Source: Eubacteriales Family XIII. Incertae Sedis bacterium
Lineage (GTDB): Bacteria > Bacillota > Clostridia > Peptostreptococcales > Anaerovoracaceae
Length of the DNA: 13,202 bases
Reading direction: 5' to 3'
Assembly (NCBI GenBank): GCA_031255695.1
Contig: JAIRSA010000140.1
Span: 1-13,202, forward strand
Below are positions 1 to 7,463 of the stretch, in pieces. A model generated the notes under the pieces. That model saw only the letters and a program-made list of their open reading frames with translations. It was not told the origin of the DNA and searched no databases. Made by a program: the position numbers and the translations under genes. The first letter of the stretch is position 1. Every line of letters begins with the position of its first letter.

Positions 1-813
1 GCGTCCGCTGTGCAGTCATCCGTGATCGCGGCCTTTGACGCTGTCGAGAAAGCCTTTCTCGAACGCGCCGCAAAACCTGAGTATGCGTCCCCCCTAGGGC
101 GCGCCTTGGAGTTCAATGACTTCTCCGGCACCCTGCTGATCGCGCTGATCTCCCCGGCATGCCTCATCGGCGGCCGTACGGAACGCCTTGTGGTGTCCTT
201 CCAGATCGGCGACGGCATTACCGCCCTGCTGGACAGCAGCGCGCCCTTCGATGCTTCCATAAAGCTGATGGGCCAGGCGGACGGCGGCGATTATTCGGGC
301 GAAACGGACTTCCTCGCGTCATCACGCGCCAGGCTCTCCGCCAGCCTTCAGGGCAGGACAAAGATATCGCGGGGGGCTTTCGACATCCTCATGATGATGA
401 CAGACGGGGTCGCCGACGACTATTTCCCGAATGGCACCGAACTGCGCCGCCTCTATTTTGACCTCGTCGCAAACGGAATAGTGCCAAATGCAAGCGTGGA
501 GCCGGCCCCCGGCACATATGGCAAAGACGACATCAGCATTATCAAAAAATTGCCGGATCCGCTGGCCTATCCCTGGGTCAACGATCCGTCGCAGCAGGTG
601 GCGCTGCAATACACGAAAAGGATCTGCGGCGCCATGGGGCTGTCCCTGAAGGACATATGGGAAAACCGGAAGATCCTCTCGCTCGCCGCAGCGGAGATGA
701 GCGGGCTGGCTAAGGCAAAGGGGCCTTCGGAACGCCTCAAAACCTGGCTGGATAACTATGTGGAGCGTGGCTCCTTCGACGACCGCACGCTGGCCGTCCT
801 GCGCTTTTGGTGA
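1..813 (+). CDS. PP2C-like Ser/Thr protein phosphatase, 5' end missing
   Basis: This is the C-terminal part of a PP2C-family metal-dependent protein phosphatase. The frame is open to the left edge (codons at 1-9 are sense), so the GTG at 10 is probably not the start and the N-terminal third, with the first metal-binding Asp, lies outside. Visible PP2C signatures are a GTLL strand near 130-145, a QIGDGI motif with Asp at 211, a GETDFL motif near 298, and a MTDGVADDYFP motif with the metal-binding Asp at 403-405. It ends at TGA 811-813, next to the kinase gene start (819). In Ter systems a PP2C phosphatase and this kinase type accompany TerY VWA proteins, so it probably reverses phosphorylation within the Ter complex. 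The family call rests on several motifs; the substrate is inference. Confidence 0.82.
   Translation, partial: ASAVQSSVIAAFDAVEKAFLERAAKPEYASPLGRALEFNDFSGTLLIALISPACLIGGRTERLVVSFQIGDGITALLDSSAPFDASIKLMGQADGGDYSGETDFLASSRARLSASLQGRTKISRGAFDILMMMTDGVADDYFPNGTELRRLYFDLVANGIVPNASVEPAPGTYGKDDISIIKKLPDPLAYPWVNDPSQQVALQYTKRICGAMGLSLKDIWENRKILSLAAAEMSGLAKAKGPSERLKTWLDNYVERGSFDDRTLAVLRFW
809..813 (+). promoter_or_regulatory. Weak ribosome-binding site deciding the kinase start
   Basis: GGTGA lies five bases before ATG 819 and overlaps the phosphatase stop codon. The in-frame TTG at 807 and GTG at 810 have no recognisable Shine-Dalgarno sequence, so ATG 819 is preferred. Translation is probably coupled to the upstream gene. 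Confidence 0.45.
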
Positions 814-818
814 CTTAT

Positions 819-2297
819 ATGAATAACATTGCTGAAGCCGTGCTGACGGACGGCAAACGGCTGCCCTACGTCATTAAGGACAATCCCCCGCGCGGGGGGA
901 TGAAATACACCTACTTCGCGCCCGACAGGTCATATGTTGTGCAGTTTTTCAACGATCCTTCTGTGGCGAATTCGCCCAACCTGTCCGGAAGGCTCGACGC
1001 CATTGTCGGCAAATACAACCCCACGCTGTCCGAGGCCGACGGCGGGGCCATAGGCAACAGCGATGAGACGGCGAAATATTTTTCCGACAAGTTCTGCTGG
1101 CCCATGGCAATAGTGCGATCGCCGGAATTCGGCATCGTCTGCCCCGCCTACCCTGCGGATTTCTTCTTCACCGAAAATTCGTCGGCCTTGATCAATCTCA
1201 ATGGGAAGGACAAAAAAAGCAACTGGTTCACGTCCAAAAACCGCAATTACCTGGACCGTTCCGAGCTTGGGGATTTCCGCTCGATGCTGCAGATGTCGAT
1301 CACATTGGCGCGTTCCATACGCCGCATGCACCAGGCCGGGCTTGCTCATTCGGATCTGTCCAACAACAACGTGCTGATCGACCCCAAGTCCGGGCGCAGC
1401 ATCGTCATCGACATAGACTCGCTGGTCGTGCCGGGCCTGTATCCCCCGGAAGTCGTCGGGACCAGGGGCTACATCGCGCCGGAAGTGCTCGCGACCCTGG
1501 GGCTGCCCTTCGGCCATCCGGGGCGTAAGCTGCCCAGCGTGGAGACAGACCTCCATGCCCTTCCGGTGCTGATGTACGAATACCTGTTCCTGCGGCACCC
1601 GCTGATCGGCCCCAAGATATATTCGCATGAATCGGCCGAGGAGGACGACTTCCTCGCGCTCGGCTCGATGGCCACATTCATCGAGCATCCCACGGACCAC
1701 AGCAACCGGCCGGATGGCCTCAGGTTTACAATAGACTGCCTCGGACCGGCATTGGCCAAGCTGTTCACACGGGCCTTCGTCGACGGGCTGCGCAGGCCTG
1801 ACAGCCGCCCCACCGCAATGGAATGGGAGAGGGCCCTCGTCAAGGCGTGGGATCTCTTGCACAGATGCGCCAACCCCGCCTGCGGGCCGCAATGGTTCAT
1901 ACTGCACGACACGCGCAACCCCGTATGCCCGCATTGCGGCACAAGGGTCAAGCATGGGGATCTGCTCCGGCTCCGCCTTAAAAGCGAGGTGCGCGGCAGG
2001 CCGGGCCAATGGCTCGGCGCCGGCGAGGTGGATGCCTACAATAACATGCCCCTGTTCAAATGGCATATCTTCTCGGATGTTTTCCCCGGCGAGAAGGCCG
2101 ACAGGGCGATGCAGGCCTATGTATGCAGATACAACGGCCAGTGGCTCCTTGTGAACCACAGCATCACGGGGATGATGTCGCCCGGCGGCAGCCTGGTCCC
2201 AATAGGGCAAGCGGTCCTGCTGAAGGACGGCGTAGTATTCAAAGCGTCAAACGGGCCGAAAGGCATGTTGATAGAGGTCGCTATGCCCGCGCCATAG
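819..2297 (+). CDS. Ter-associated atypical protein kinase with C-terminal zinc ribbon
   Basis: A 492-residue protein of the Ter-linked kinase family (COG4248-like as I recall it). The kinase fold is recognisable but divergent. The catalytic loop reads HSDLSNNN (His177, Asp179, Asn184) instead of HRD, the metal-binding motif is DID (198-200) in place of DFG, and an APE motif follows in GTRGYIAPEV. The strand that should carry the ATP-anchoring lysine reads YVVQFF, with Gln where Lys is expected. After the kinase lobe comes a zinc ribbon with cysteines 350, 355, 370 and 373, then a beta-rich tail of about 110 residues that I cannot assign. No signal peptide or membrane segment is seen. It follows the PP2C gene directly, so the two probably form an opposing kinase/phosphatase pair. 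Family identity is fairly secure; catalytic activity is uncertain. Confidence 0.85.
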   Translation: MNNIAEAVLTDGKRLPYVIKDNPPRGGMKYTYFAPDRSYVVQFFNDPSVANSPNLSGRLDAIVGKYNPTLSEADGGAIGNSDETAKYFSDKFCWPMAIVRSPEFGIVCPAYPADFFFTENSSALINLNGKDKKSNWFTSKNRNYLDRSELGDFRSMLQMSITLARSIRRMHQAGLAHSDLSNNNVLIDPKSGRSIVIDIDSLVVPGLYPPEVVGTRGYIAPEVLATLGLPFGHPGRKLPSVETDLHALPVLMYEYLFLRHPLIGPKIYSHESAEEDDFLALGSMATFIEHPTDHSNRPDGLRFTIDCLGPALAKLFTRAFVDGLRRPDSRPTAMEWERALVKAWDLLHRCANPACGPQWFILHDTRNPVCPHCGTRVKHGDLLRLRLKSEVRGRPGQWLGAGEVDAYNNMPLFKWHIFSDVFPGEKADRAMQAYVCRYNGQWLLVNHSITGMMSPGGSLVPIGQAVLLKDGVVFKASNGPKGMLIEVAMPAP

Positions 2298-2318
2298 GCT
2301 TGGCCGCTGCGGCCAGCC
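2297..2318 (+). terminator. GC-rich hairpin after the kinase gene
   Basis: GGCT and GGCCG pair with CGGCC and AGCC around a CTG loop, with one bulged T, starting on the last base of the kinase stop codon. No T-run follows, so it may be a weak terminator, a pause site or an mRNA-stabilising stem. The 152-base gap to the ATPase gene otherwise holds an AT-rich stretch (2377-2396) with no clear -35/-10 pair. Confidence 0.3.
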
Positions 2319-2434
2319 AGCCGGGCAAGGCGCGAAATCCGGCAGCCAGGCCATGCGCCAGGCGGCCGGCGGGCTAAAATTCAATATTTATCAATGTGCG
2401 CCGACACGCGCCCATACGCGTTGGCAGGCGCCAA

Positions 2435-2442
2435 AGGAAGGA
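2435..2442 (+). promoter_or_regulatory. Ribosome-binding site fixing the ATPase start
   Basis: AGGAAGGA lies seven bases before ATG 2450. The frame is open upstream to a GTG at 2396, but the extra 18 residues would be Arg-rich and that GTG has no Shine-Dalgarno sequence. Confidence 0.7.
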
Positions 2443-2449
2443 TGAGAGC

Positions 2450-5218
2450 ATGAACATAATTGGGCTAAATGATGAGGAAGTCCGTATATCAAGGGAACAG
2501 TACGGCGACAACAGCATGTCTGAACAGGAATCCGAAAGCTTTTGGGACAAGCTTATAGGCAATTTCGGCGACCCCATGATCAAGATACTCTGTGTCGCGC
2601 TTATAATCAACGTCGTTTTCGCATTCCTTGGGCAGACAGAGTGGTACGAGTCCGTCGGCATTGCCATTGCAGTGCTGCTCGCCACATTTGTATCGACATT
2701 CTCGGAATACCGCAACGAGAACGCGTTCAAGAAGCTCCAGGAAGAGGCCTCGCGGATCATATGCAAGGTCTACCGCAACGGTGACATATCCGAGATCCCC
2801 ATCAACGATATCGTCGTAGGCGACTGTGTGCTTCTGCAATCCGGCGACAAGATCCCGGCCGACGGCGCGCTCGCGTCCGGCAGCCTCCAGGTGGATCAGT
2901 CAGTGCTCAACGGGGAGACCAAAGAGGCGCAGAAGTCAGTGACGCCCGAAGGCTACGTGGAGCAGGAGGCCGCCATGGACTTCCTCAACCCATACAAGGT
3001 ATTCCGCGGCTCCGTCGTGTGCGGCGGCAATGCCGTCATGCGCGTGGGCACCGTGGGCGACAAGTCCGTATACGGGCAGATCGCGAGCGAGCTGCAAATC
3101 GACGACGACAGGGATTCGCCGCTTAAGGTCAAGCTCAGCAACCTGGCCGGGAGCATAAGCAAATTCGGCTATATAGGCGGCATTGCCATTGCCATCGCCC
3201 TGCTGTTCCAGCGGATCGTGATGCAGAACGGCTTTGACATCGCCCTGATCGTAGACTATTGCTCGAACTGGATGGGCGTGCTGAACGATGTCGTCGACGC
3301 CGTCATCCTCGCCGTAATAATCATAGTGATGGCCGTGCCAGAGGGCCTGCCGCTGATGATCGCCATAGTGTCCGCGCTGAACATGGGCAAGATGCTGAAG
3401 GACAATGTGCTCGTGCGCAAGATCACCGGCATAGAGACTGCCGGCAGCCTCAATATCCTCTTCAGCGACAAGACCGGCACCATCACCAAGGGCAAGCTTG
3501 AGGCGGTCATCTTCGTCGACGGCGCCGGGGCGGAATACAAGAATCCCGCAATGCCTGGCGGCGGGCTTGGCAAGCTGCTCGCGCTGAGCGTCCGCTACAA
3601 CACGAACGCGATGATCGCCGGCGGCGAAAGCGCCGGGGGCGGCGACGGTCAGGGCGGAAACCCTGGCGGCAGCGAAGGCGCAGCGAGTGCCGGAGGTGCA
3701 GCGGGTGCCGGAGGCGCCGAGGGCAGCGCAGGGAAATCCCACATCGTAGGCGGGAACGCCACGGAACGCGCGATACTGAGCCTGGCGGCCGGCAAGGGCG
3801 CCCCCAGCGTATCGGCCAGCGTGACAGAAAGCATACCGTTCAACAGCGCCAACAAATACTCCGCGGCCATGGTCGAAGGCGACTACGCCCTCACCCTGAT
3901 AAAGGGCGCGCCGGAGAAACTGCTGCCCAAGTGCAGATACTATTATGACAAAGACGGCAAGAAAGCCGAATTCGGCAGCGGCCCCCAGGCCCTTGTAAAC
4001 AATAAGATCGACGAGCTTGCCGGCCGCGCGATACGCGTGCTCGCCCTCGTCACCTCAGACGACGCCATTGAGGGCGACGCCCTCCCCGAGGGCGCCTGGT
4101 CGCTGGTAGGCGTCGTGGGGATCAGGGATGACGTGCGCGACGAGTCCGTCGCCGCCATCACCGAGGTGCAGAACGCCGGCGTCCAGGTCGTCATGATCAC
4201 CGGCGACAGGCGCGACACGGCCACAGCCATCGCCACTGAGGCAGGCCTGCTGAAAAACGAGTCCGACATCATCTCCACGTCTGACGAGCTCGCCGCCATG
4301 AGCGACGACGAAATCAAGGCGAAACTCAAGGATATACGGGTGATCGCCCGCGCCCTGCCCAGCGACAAAAGCAGGCTCGTGCGCATTGCCCAGGAACTCA
4401 ACCTGGTCGTCGGCATGACAGGCGACGGCGTCAACGACTCGCCGGCACTCAAACGCGCCGACGTGGGCTTCGCCATGGGCGGCGGCACCGAGGTCGCGAA
4501 AGAGGCGAGCGAGATCGTCATACTGGACGACAACTTCAGCTCGATCGACAAGGCCATACTGTACGGGCGGACGATATTCAACAGCATACGGAAATTCATC
4601 ATCTTCCAGCTTACCATCAACGTCTCCGCCGTGCTCATCTCATTCGTGTGCCCATTGCTCGGCATGGCAAACCCGCTGTCCATAACCCAGATACTGTGGA
4701 TAAACCTGGTCATGGATACATTGGCGGCGCTTGCCTTCGGCGGCGAGCCCGCGCTGAAGCGCTTCATGCAGGAGAAGCCGAAGCGCCGGGACGAAAACAT
4801 CGTCAGCCCATATATGTGGAGCTCCATACTGACGGGCAGCCTGTGGGTCTTCGCGCTCAGCCTGTTCCTGCTGCTGTCGCCGATCGCGGAGTCCGCGTTC
4901 AGGGCGGGCCCAGACAGGCAGTTCCTGCTGACAGGCTACTTCGTGTTCTTCATATTCGCCTCGGTGTTCAACGCCTTCAATGCGCGGACGGATCAGTTCA
5001 ACCTGTTCGACAACATATCGCGCAACAAGGGCTTCCTGCAGATCATACTGCTCATTGTCGTCGTCCAGATCATCATGACCTACCTAGGCGGCGTCATACT
5101 GAGGTGCTTCGGGCTGGCCGCCCCCGAATGGGTATTCGTGCTGCTGCTGGCGGCGACCATCATACCGGTCGATCTTATCCGCAAAGCCATTGTCAGGGGC
5201 GCGGGCAAGAAGGCCTGA
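2450..5218 (+). CDS. PMCA-type Ca2+-transporting P-type ATPase
   Basis: A 922-residue P2B-like calcium pump that would export Ca2+ at the cost of ATP. Ten hydrophobic segments can be placed: M1-M2 within about residues 40-90, M3-M4 about 235-310, M5-M10 about 710-915. The phosphorylated Asp340 is in DKTGTIT. KGAPE (Lys485) marks the nucleotide domain, and MITGDRRDTA and MTGDGVNDSPAL (Asp659, Asp663) form the hinge. Calcium-site residues fit the single-site PMCA pattern: PEGLP in M4 (Glu298), FQLTINVSAVLISF in M5 (Asn where SERCA has Glu) and WINLVMDT in M6 (Asn752, Asp756). There is no C-terminal calmodulin-like regulatory tail. Oddities are NGET (154-157) in the actuator domain where TGES is usual, and a Gly/Ala-rich insert at about residues 390-430. 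Placement just before the TerD genes suggests it controls the calcium they bind. The family is secure; the ion is inferred from motifs. Confidence 0.93.
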   Translation: MNIIGLNDEEVRISREQYGDNSMSEQESESFWDKLIGNFGDPMIKILCVALIINVVFAFLGQTEWYESVGIAIAVLLATFVSTFSEYRNENAFKKLQEEASRIICKVYRNGDISEIPINDIVVGDCVLLQSGDKIPADGALASGSLQVDQSVLNGETKEAQKSVTPEGYVEQEAAMDFLNPYKVFRGSVVCGGNAVMRVGTVGDKSVYGQIASELQIDDDRDSPLKVKLSNLAGSISKFGYIGGIAIAIALLFQRIVMQNGFDIALIVDYCSNWMGVLNDVVDAVILAVIIIVMAVPEGLPLMIAIVSALNMGKMLKDNVLVRKITGIETAGSLNILFSDKTGTITKGKLEAVIFVDGAGAEYKNPAMPGGGLGKLLALSVRYNTNAMIAGGESAGGGDGQGGNPGGSEGAASAGGAAGAGGAEGSAGKSHIVGGNATERAILSLAAGKGAPSVSASVTESIPFNSANKYSAAMVEGDYALTLIKGAPEKLLPKCRYYYDKDGKKAEFGSGPQALVNNKIDELAGRAIRVLALVTSDDAIEGDALPEGAWSLVGVVGIRDDVRDESVAAITEVQNAGVQVVMITGDRRDTATAIATEAGLLKNESDIISTSDELAAMSDDEIKAKLKDIRVIARALPSDKSRLVRIAQELNLVVGMTGDGVNDSPALKRADVGFAMGGGTEVAKEASEIVILDDNFSSIDKAILYGRTIFNSIRKFIIFQLTINVSAVLISFVCPLLGMANPLSITQILWINLVMDTLAALAFGGEPALKRFMQEKPKRRDENIVSPYMWSSILTGSLWVFALSLFLLLSPIAESAFRAGPDRQFLLTGYFVFFIFASVFNAFNARTDQFNLFDNISRNKGFLQIILLIVVVQIIMTYLGGVILRCFGLAAPEWVFVLLLAATIIPVDLIRKAIVRGAGKKA
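3677..3730 (+). repeat. 18-bp tandem repeat in the ATPase nucleotide domain
   Basis: Three 18-bp units (3677, 3695, 3713) encode GAASAG, GAAGAG and GAEGSA. They sit in a Gly/Ser-rich insert of about 40 residues (about 3620-3738) between the phosphorylation site and KGAPE. The first two units differ at only two bases; the third is degenerate. The insert falls where P-type ATPase N-domains vary in length, so it is probably a disordered surface loop. Confidence 0.7.
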
Positions 5219-5240
5219 TGCCGATGCGTGGAAACACGCG

Positions 5241-5365
5241 GCAATGCAGGGGCCGGGCGCAGGCGCAGATAGGCGCGCCCGCAATGCGGGGCCGGCGCCG
5301 GTGGGCACAATCCGCAACGCAGGGGCCGGGCGCAAGCGGGGGCAATACACAATGCAAGGGCCAAG
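5241..5365 (+). repeat. Degenerate intergenic GC-rich repeats
   Basis: Four imperfect copies begin GCAATGCAGG or close variants at 5241, 5281, 5314 and 5349 (spacing 40, 33 and 35 bases). Each is followed by GGCCGGGCGC-like sequence in the first three copies. They fill most of the 217-base gap between the ATPase and the first TerD gene. Several frames stay open through the block, but none has codon use or a start signal suggesting a gene. Confidence 0.6.
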
Positions 5366-5381
5366 AGCATGGCTGGCGGCA

Positions 5382-5413
5382 TTGCTATAAAAAAGCAGTT
5401 AATTCAATATGAT
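5382..5413 (+). promoter_or_regulatory. Possible promoter before the TerD genes
   Basis: TATGAT (5408-5413) matches five of six bases of the -10 consensus in an abruptly AT-rich stretch after the GC-rich repeats. The best -35 candidate is TTGCTA (5382-5387), four of six, at a long 20-base spacing. A promoter here would let the TerD genes be expressed separately from the ATPase. Confidence 0.35.
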
Positions 5414-5423
5414 ATTAGAAAGT

Positions 5424-5428
5424 AGGTG
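5424..5428 (+). promoter_or_regulatory. Ribosome-binding site fixing the first TerD start
   Basis: AGGTG lies seven bases before ATG 5436. An in-frame ATG at 5409 would add nine residues (MILESRCII) but overlaps the possible -10 box. The 5436 start gives the MAVNLQKG N-terminus typical of TerD. Confidence 0.65.
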
Positions 5429-5435
5429 TATTATT

Positions 5436-6014
5436 ATGGCTGTGAATCTCCAAAAAGGGCAGAAGGTCGATCTGACCAAGGGCAACCCAGGGCTTAACTA
5501 CATACTCATAGGGCTGGGATGGGACACAAACAAATACGACGGGGGGGCCGATTTCGACTTGGACGCCGCAGCGTTCATGCTGGCGGAATCCGGGAAGACC
5601 GCTAGCGACGCGGACTTCGTTTTCTATGGCAACCTCAAGCACGCCAGCGGCGCGGTCGAGCACATGGGCGACAACCTGACGGGCGAGGGCGACGGCGACG
5701 ACGAGCAGATCAGGGTAGACCTCTCGAAGGTCCCTGCGAGCGTCAGCAAGATCGATTTCACCGTGACGATCTATGACGCCGAGTCCAGAGGCCAGAATTT
5801 CGGGCAGGTCAGCAATGCGTTCATCCGGGTGGTCAACGCCAGTTCCAACGAGGAGCTTGTGCGTTATGACCTCGGCGAAGACTACTCGATCGAGACCGCC
5901 GTCGTCGTAGGCGAGCTATACCGCCACGGCGCCGAATGGAAATTCAACGCCATCGGCAGCGGCTTCAGCGGCGGCCTGGCTGCGCTGTGCCGTAACTTCG
6001 GCGTCAATGTATAG
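5436..6014 (+). CDS. terD: TerD-family calcium-binding stress protein (canonical, first copy)
   Basis: A 192-residue protein, the usual TerD length. It begins MAVNLQKGQKVDLTKG and carries both acidic calcium-binding stretches of the family: WDTNKYDGGADFDLDAAAF near residues 29-47 and GDNLTGEGDGDDE at 78-90. The FGNL strand between them and the C-terminal ending GLAALCRNFGVNV are also standard. TerD proteins are cytoplasmic beta-sandwich proteins that bind Ca2+ and are linked to tellurite, phage and general stress resistance; their biochemical task is unsettled. It is first of four TerD-family genes, 18 bases from the next, so they probably share one transcript. It closely resembles the third copy (6691-7275). 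Family assignment is secure; the choice of terD over terE-type names within the family is loose. Confidence 0.95.
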   Translation: MAVNLQKGQKVDLTKGNPGLNYILIGLGWDTNKYDGGADFDLDAAAFMLAESGKTASDADFVFYGNLKHASGAVEHMGDNLTGEGDGDDEQIRVDLSKVPASVSKIDFTVTIYDAESRGQNFGQVSNAFIRVVNASSNEELVRYDLGEDYSIETAVVVGELYRHGAEWKFNAIGSGFSGGLAALCRNFGVNV

Positions 6015-6032
6015 GAAGAAGGAGGAATATCC

Positions 6033-6623
6033 ATGTCAGTAAATTTGCAGAAAGGCCAGCGCGTCAATCTCCAGAAGGACGGCGGCGGCGCGTTGCGCAG
6101 GGTAATGGTAGGGCTTGGCTGGGATGAGGCACAGAAAATCGGCGGCTTTTTCAGAAGGCAGGAGGAGATAGACTGCGACGCATCCGCCTTCCTCTGCACC
6201 GGCGGCAAACTGATGTACAAGGAAGATATAGTCTATTTTGGGAATTTGAGGCACGCAACCGGCTGTGTCGCGCATCAGGGCGACAACCTCACCGGTGCCG
6301 GCGACGGCGACGACGAGCAGATATTCGTGGAGCTGGACAGGCTGCCCGAAGCCTATGACAAGATCGTCTTTGTCGTCAACATCTACCAGGCCAGGGAGCG
6401 CCGCCAGCATTTCGGCATGATCAAAAACGCCTTTATACGGATCTGCGACGCCGAAACAGGGAAGGAACTGTGCAAATACAACCTGTCCGAGAACTATGAC
6501 GGCATGACCGCCATGATTTTCGGCGAGATCTACAGATATCAGGGCACCTGGAAGTTCAGCGCCTTGGGGCAGCCCACGCAGGACAACGGGGTAGGCGAGC
6601 TTGCAAACCGCTTCATTAACTGA
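6033..6623 (+). CDS. TerD-family protein, divergent first calcium site
   Basis: A 196-residue TerD-family protein starting MSVNLQKGQRVNLQK, with a near-perfect ribosome-binding site (AAGGAGG, 6019-6025, seven bases before ATG). The second acidic loop is intact (GDNLTGAGDGDDE, residues 83-95). The first is altered: the canonical DTNKYDGG..FDLDA becomes DEAQKIGGFFRRQEEIDCDA, which loses several acidic ligands and adds basic residues. The C-terminus also lacks the GLxALCxNFGVNV ending, finishing GVGELANRFIN. It sits between two canonical copies, so the three may form a mixed assembly in which this subunit binds less calcium or a different partner. It resembles the second TerD-family type seen in Gram-positive ter operons (YceC-like), a weak recollection rather than a measured match. 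Confidence 0.92.
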   Translation: MSVNLQKGQRVNLQKDGGGALRRVMVGLGWDEAQKIGGFFRRQEEIDCDASAFLCTGGKLMYKEDIVYFGNLRHATGCVAHQGDNLTGAGDGDDEQIFVELDRLPEAYDKIVFVVNIYQARERRQHFGMIKNAFIRICDAETGKELCKYNLSENYDGMTAMIFGEIYRYQGTWKFSALGQPTQDNGVGELANRFIN

Positions 6624-6690
6624 TACAGCACGGCCTGGCAAATTCTTGGGCGAAAATATTCTGAAGGCGGAAATATAAGGAGGAAATTAA

Positions 6691-7275
6691 ATGGGTGTTA
6701 ATTTGACAAAGGGCCAGCGCGTAAGCCTCGACAAATCCATGTCGATGGCGCTCGTAGGCCTAGGATGGGATACAAACAAGTACGATGGGGGGCACGATTT
6801 CGATCTCGACGCTTCGGCCTTCCTCGTCGGCAGCAATGGGAAGGTCAGCAATGACGGCGATTTTATATTCTACGGCAACCTTGAGAGCGCTACCGGCGCG
6901 GTCAGGCATACAGGAGACAACCTGACAGGCGAGGGCGACGGCGACGACGAGGTCATTATCATAAACTTCGCCAAGATCCCGCCCGACGTGGACAAGATAG
7001 CTATCACCGTCACCATCTACGACGCGCCTATCCGCAGGCAGAACTTCGGGCAGGTTTCGAACGCCTATGTCCGCGTGGCCAAGATATCGAACGAGAACGA
7101 TCTCACTGGCGAAGAGGTGCTCAAGTTCAACCTTGTCGAGGAGTTCTCCGTAGAGACCGCCATAGTGGTCTGCGAGATCTACCGGCACGGCGGGGACTGG
7201 AAATTCAATGCCGTCGGCGCCGGCTACCAAGGCGGCCTCGAAGCGCTCTGCAAGAATTTCGGCGTAAACGTGTAG
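6691..7275 (+). CDS. TerD-family calcium-binding stress protein (canonical, third copy)
   Basis: A 194-residue TerD/TerE-type protein starting MGVNLTKGQRVSLDKS, preceded by AAGGAGG (6677-6683) seven bases upstream. Both acidic calcium stretches are complete: WDTNKYDGGHDFDLDASAF near residues 27-45 and GDNLTGEGDGDDE at 75-87. The C-terminus GLEALCKNFGVNV matches the first copy, so the two are close paralogues, probably from local duplication. It differs from the first copy by a shorter N-terminal loop (SMSMALVGLGW) and an extra ENDLTGEEV stretch near residue 135. The 67-base gap before it holds no clear promoter, so it is probably co-transcribed with the two genes to its left. Confidence 0.95.
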   Translation: MGVNLTKGQRVSLDKSMSMALVGLGWDTNKYDGGHDFDLDASAFLVGSNGKVSNDGDFIFYGNLESATGAVRHTGDNLTGEGDGDDEVIIINFAKIPPDVDKIAITVTIYDAPIRRQNFGQVSNAYVRVAKISNENDLTGEEVLKFNLVEEFSVETAIVVCEIYRHGGDWKFNAVGAGYQGGLEALCKNFGVNV

Positions 7276-7303
7276 CAGCCTGTCTTGGCCGGGCCAGGCG
7301 GCG

Positions 7304-7425
7304 GGGCTGCCTGCCGGGCTAGGCTAGACCGGCTGGGCGCCCCGGCCAGGCTGCTTGATCGGGCCGTACCGCCGGGCTAGGCTGCCTGCCGGACTGGGCT
7401 GTCTGCCGGCTGGGCTGCCTGCCGG
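7304..7425 (+). repeat. Degenerate intergenic repeats of GGGCTGCCTGCCGG
   Basis: Copies of GGGCTGCCTGCCGG occur at 7304, 7378 (one mismatch), 7396 (one mismatch) and 7412 (exact), with a weaker copy near 7348. The last three are spaced 18 and 16 bases. They fill most of the 188-base gap between the third and fourth TerD-family genes. The unit differs from the one in the 5241-5365 gap. No start or reading frame makes it look coding. Confidence 0.6.
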
Positions 7426-7451
7426 GGCCGGACCGGCCATATATCATTCAT

Positions 7452-7456
7452 GAGGT
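7452..7456 (+). promoter_or_regulatory. Ribosome-binding site for a GTG start
   Basis: GAGGT lies seven bases before GTG 7464 and is the only good Shine-Dalgarno match nearby. The ATG at 7450 is followed by AGG and a TAA stop, so it cannot start the gene. Confidence 0.6.
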
Positions 7457-7463
7457 AAGGCGT

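Noticed and set aside
930..2210. Long open frame on the minus strand (426 codons) opposite the kinase gene
   Set aside because: The translation is Pro/Arg/His-rich with no recognisable motif, and the plus strand holds a clear kinase. It is a GC-rich shadow frame.
2396..2449. Upstream GTG start adding 18 residues to the ATPase
   Set aside because: No Shine-Dalgarno sequence precedes it, while ATG 2450 has AGGAAGGA at ideal spacing.
2936..3742. Minus-strand open frame of 268 codons opposite the ATPase gene
   Set aside because: Composition is typical of antisense to a GC-rich gene and no motifs are seen.
3943..4827. Minus-strand open frame of 294 codons opposite the ATPase gene
   Set aside because: It is Ser/Met-rich with no family motif and lies wholly over the hinge and M5-M6 regions of the ATPase.
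4648..5412. Plus-strand open frame of 254 codons running from the ATPase gene into the repeat gap
   Set aside because: It is Arg/His/Gln-rich, out of frame with the ATPase and lacks a ribosome-binding site.
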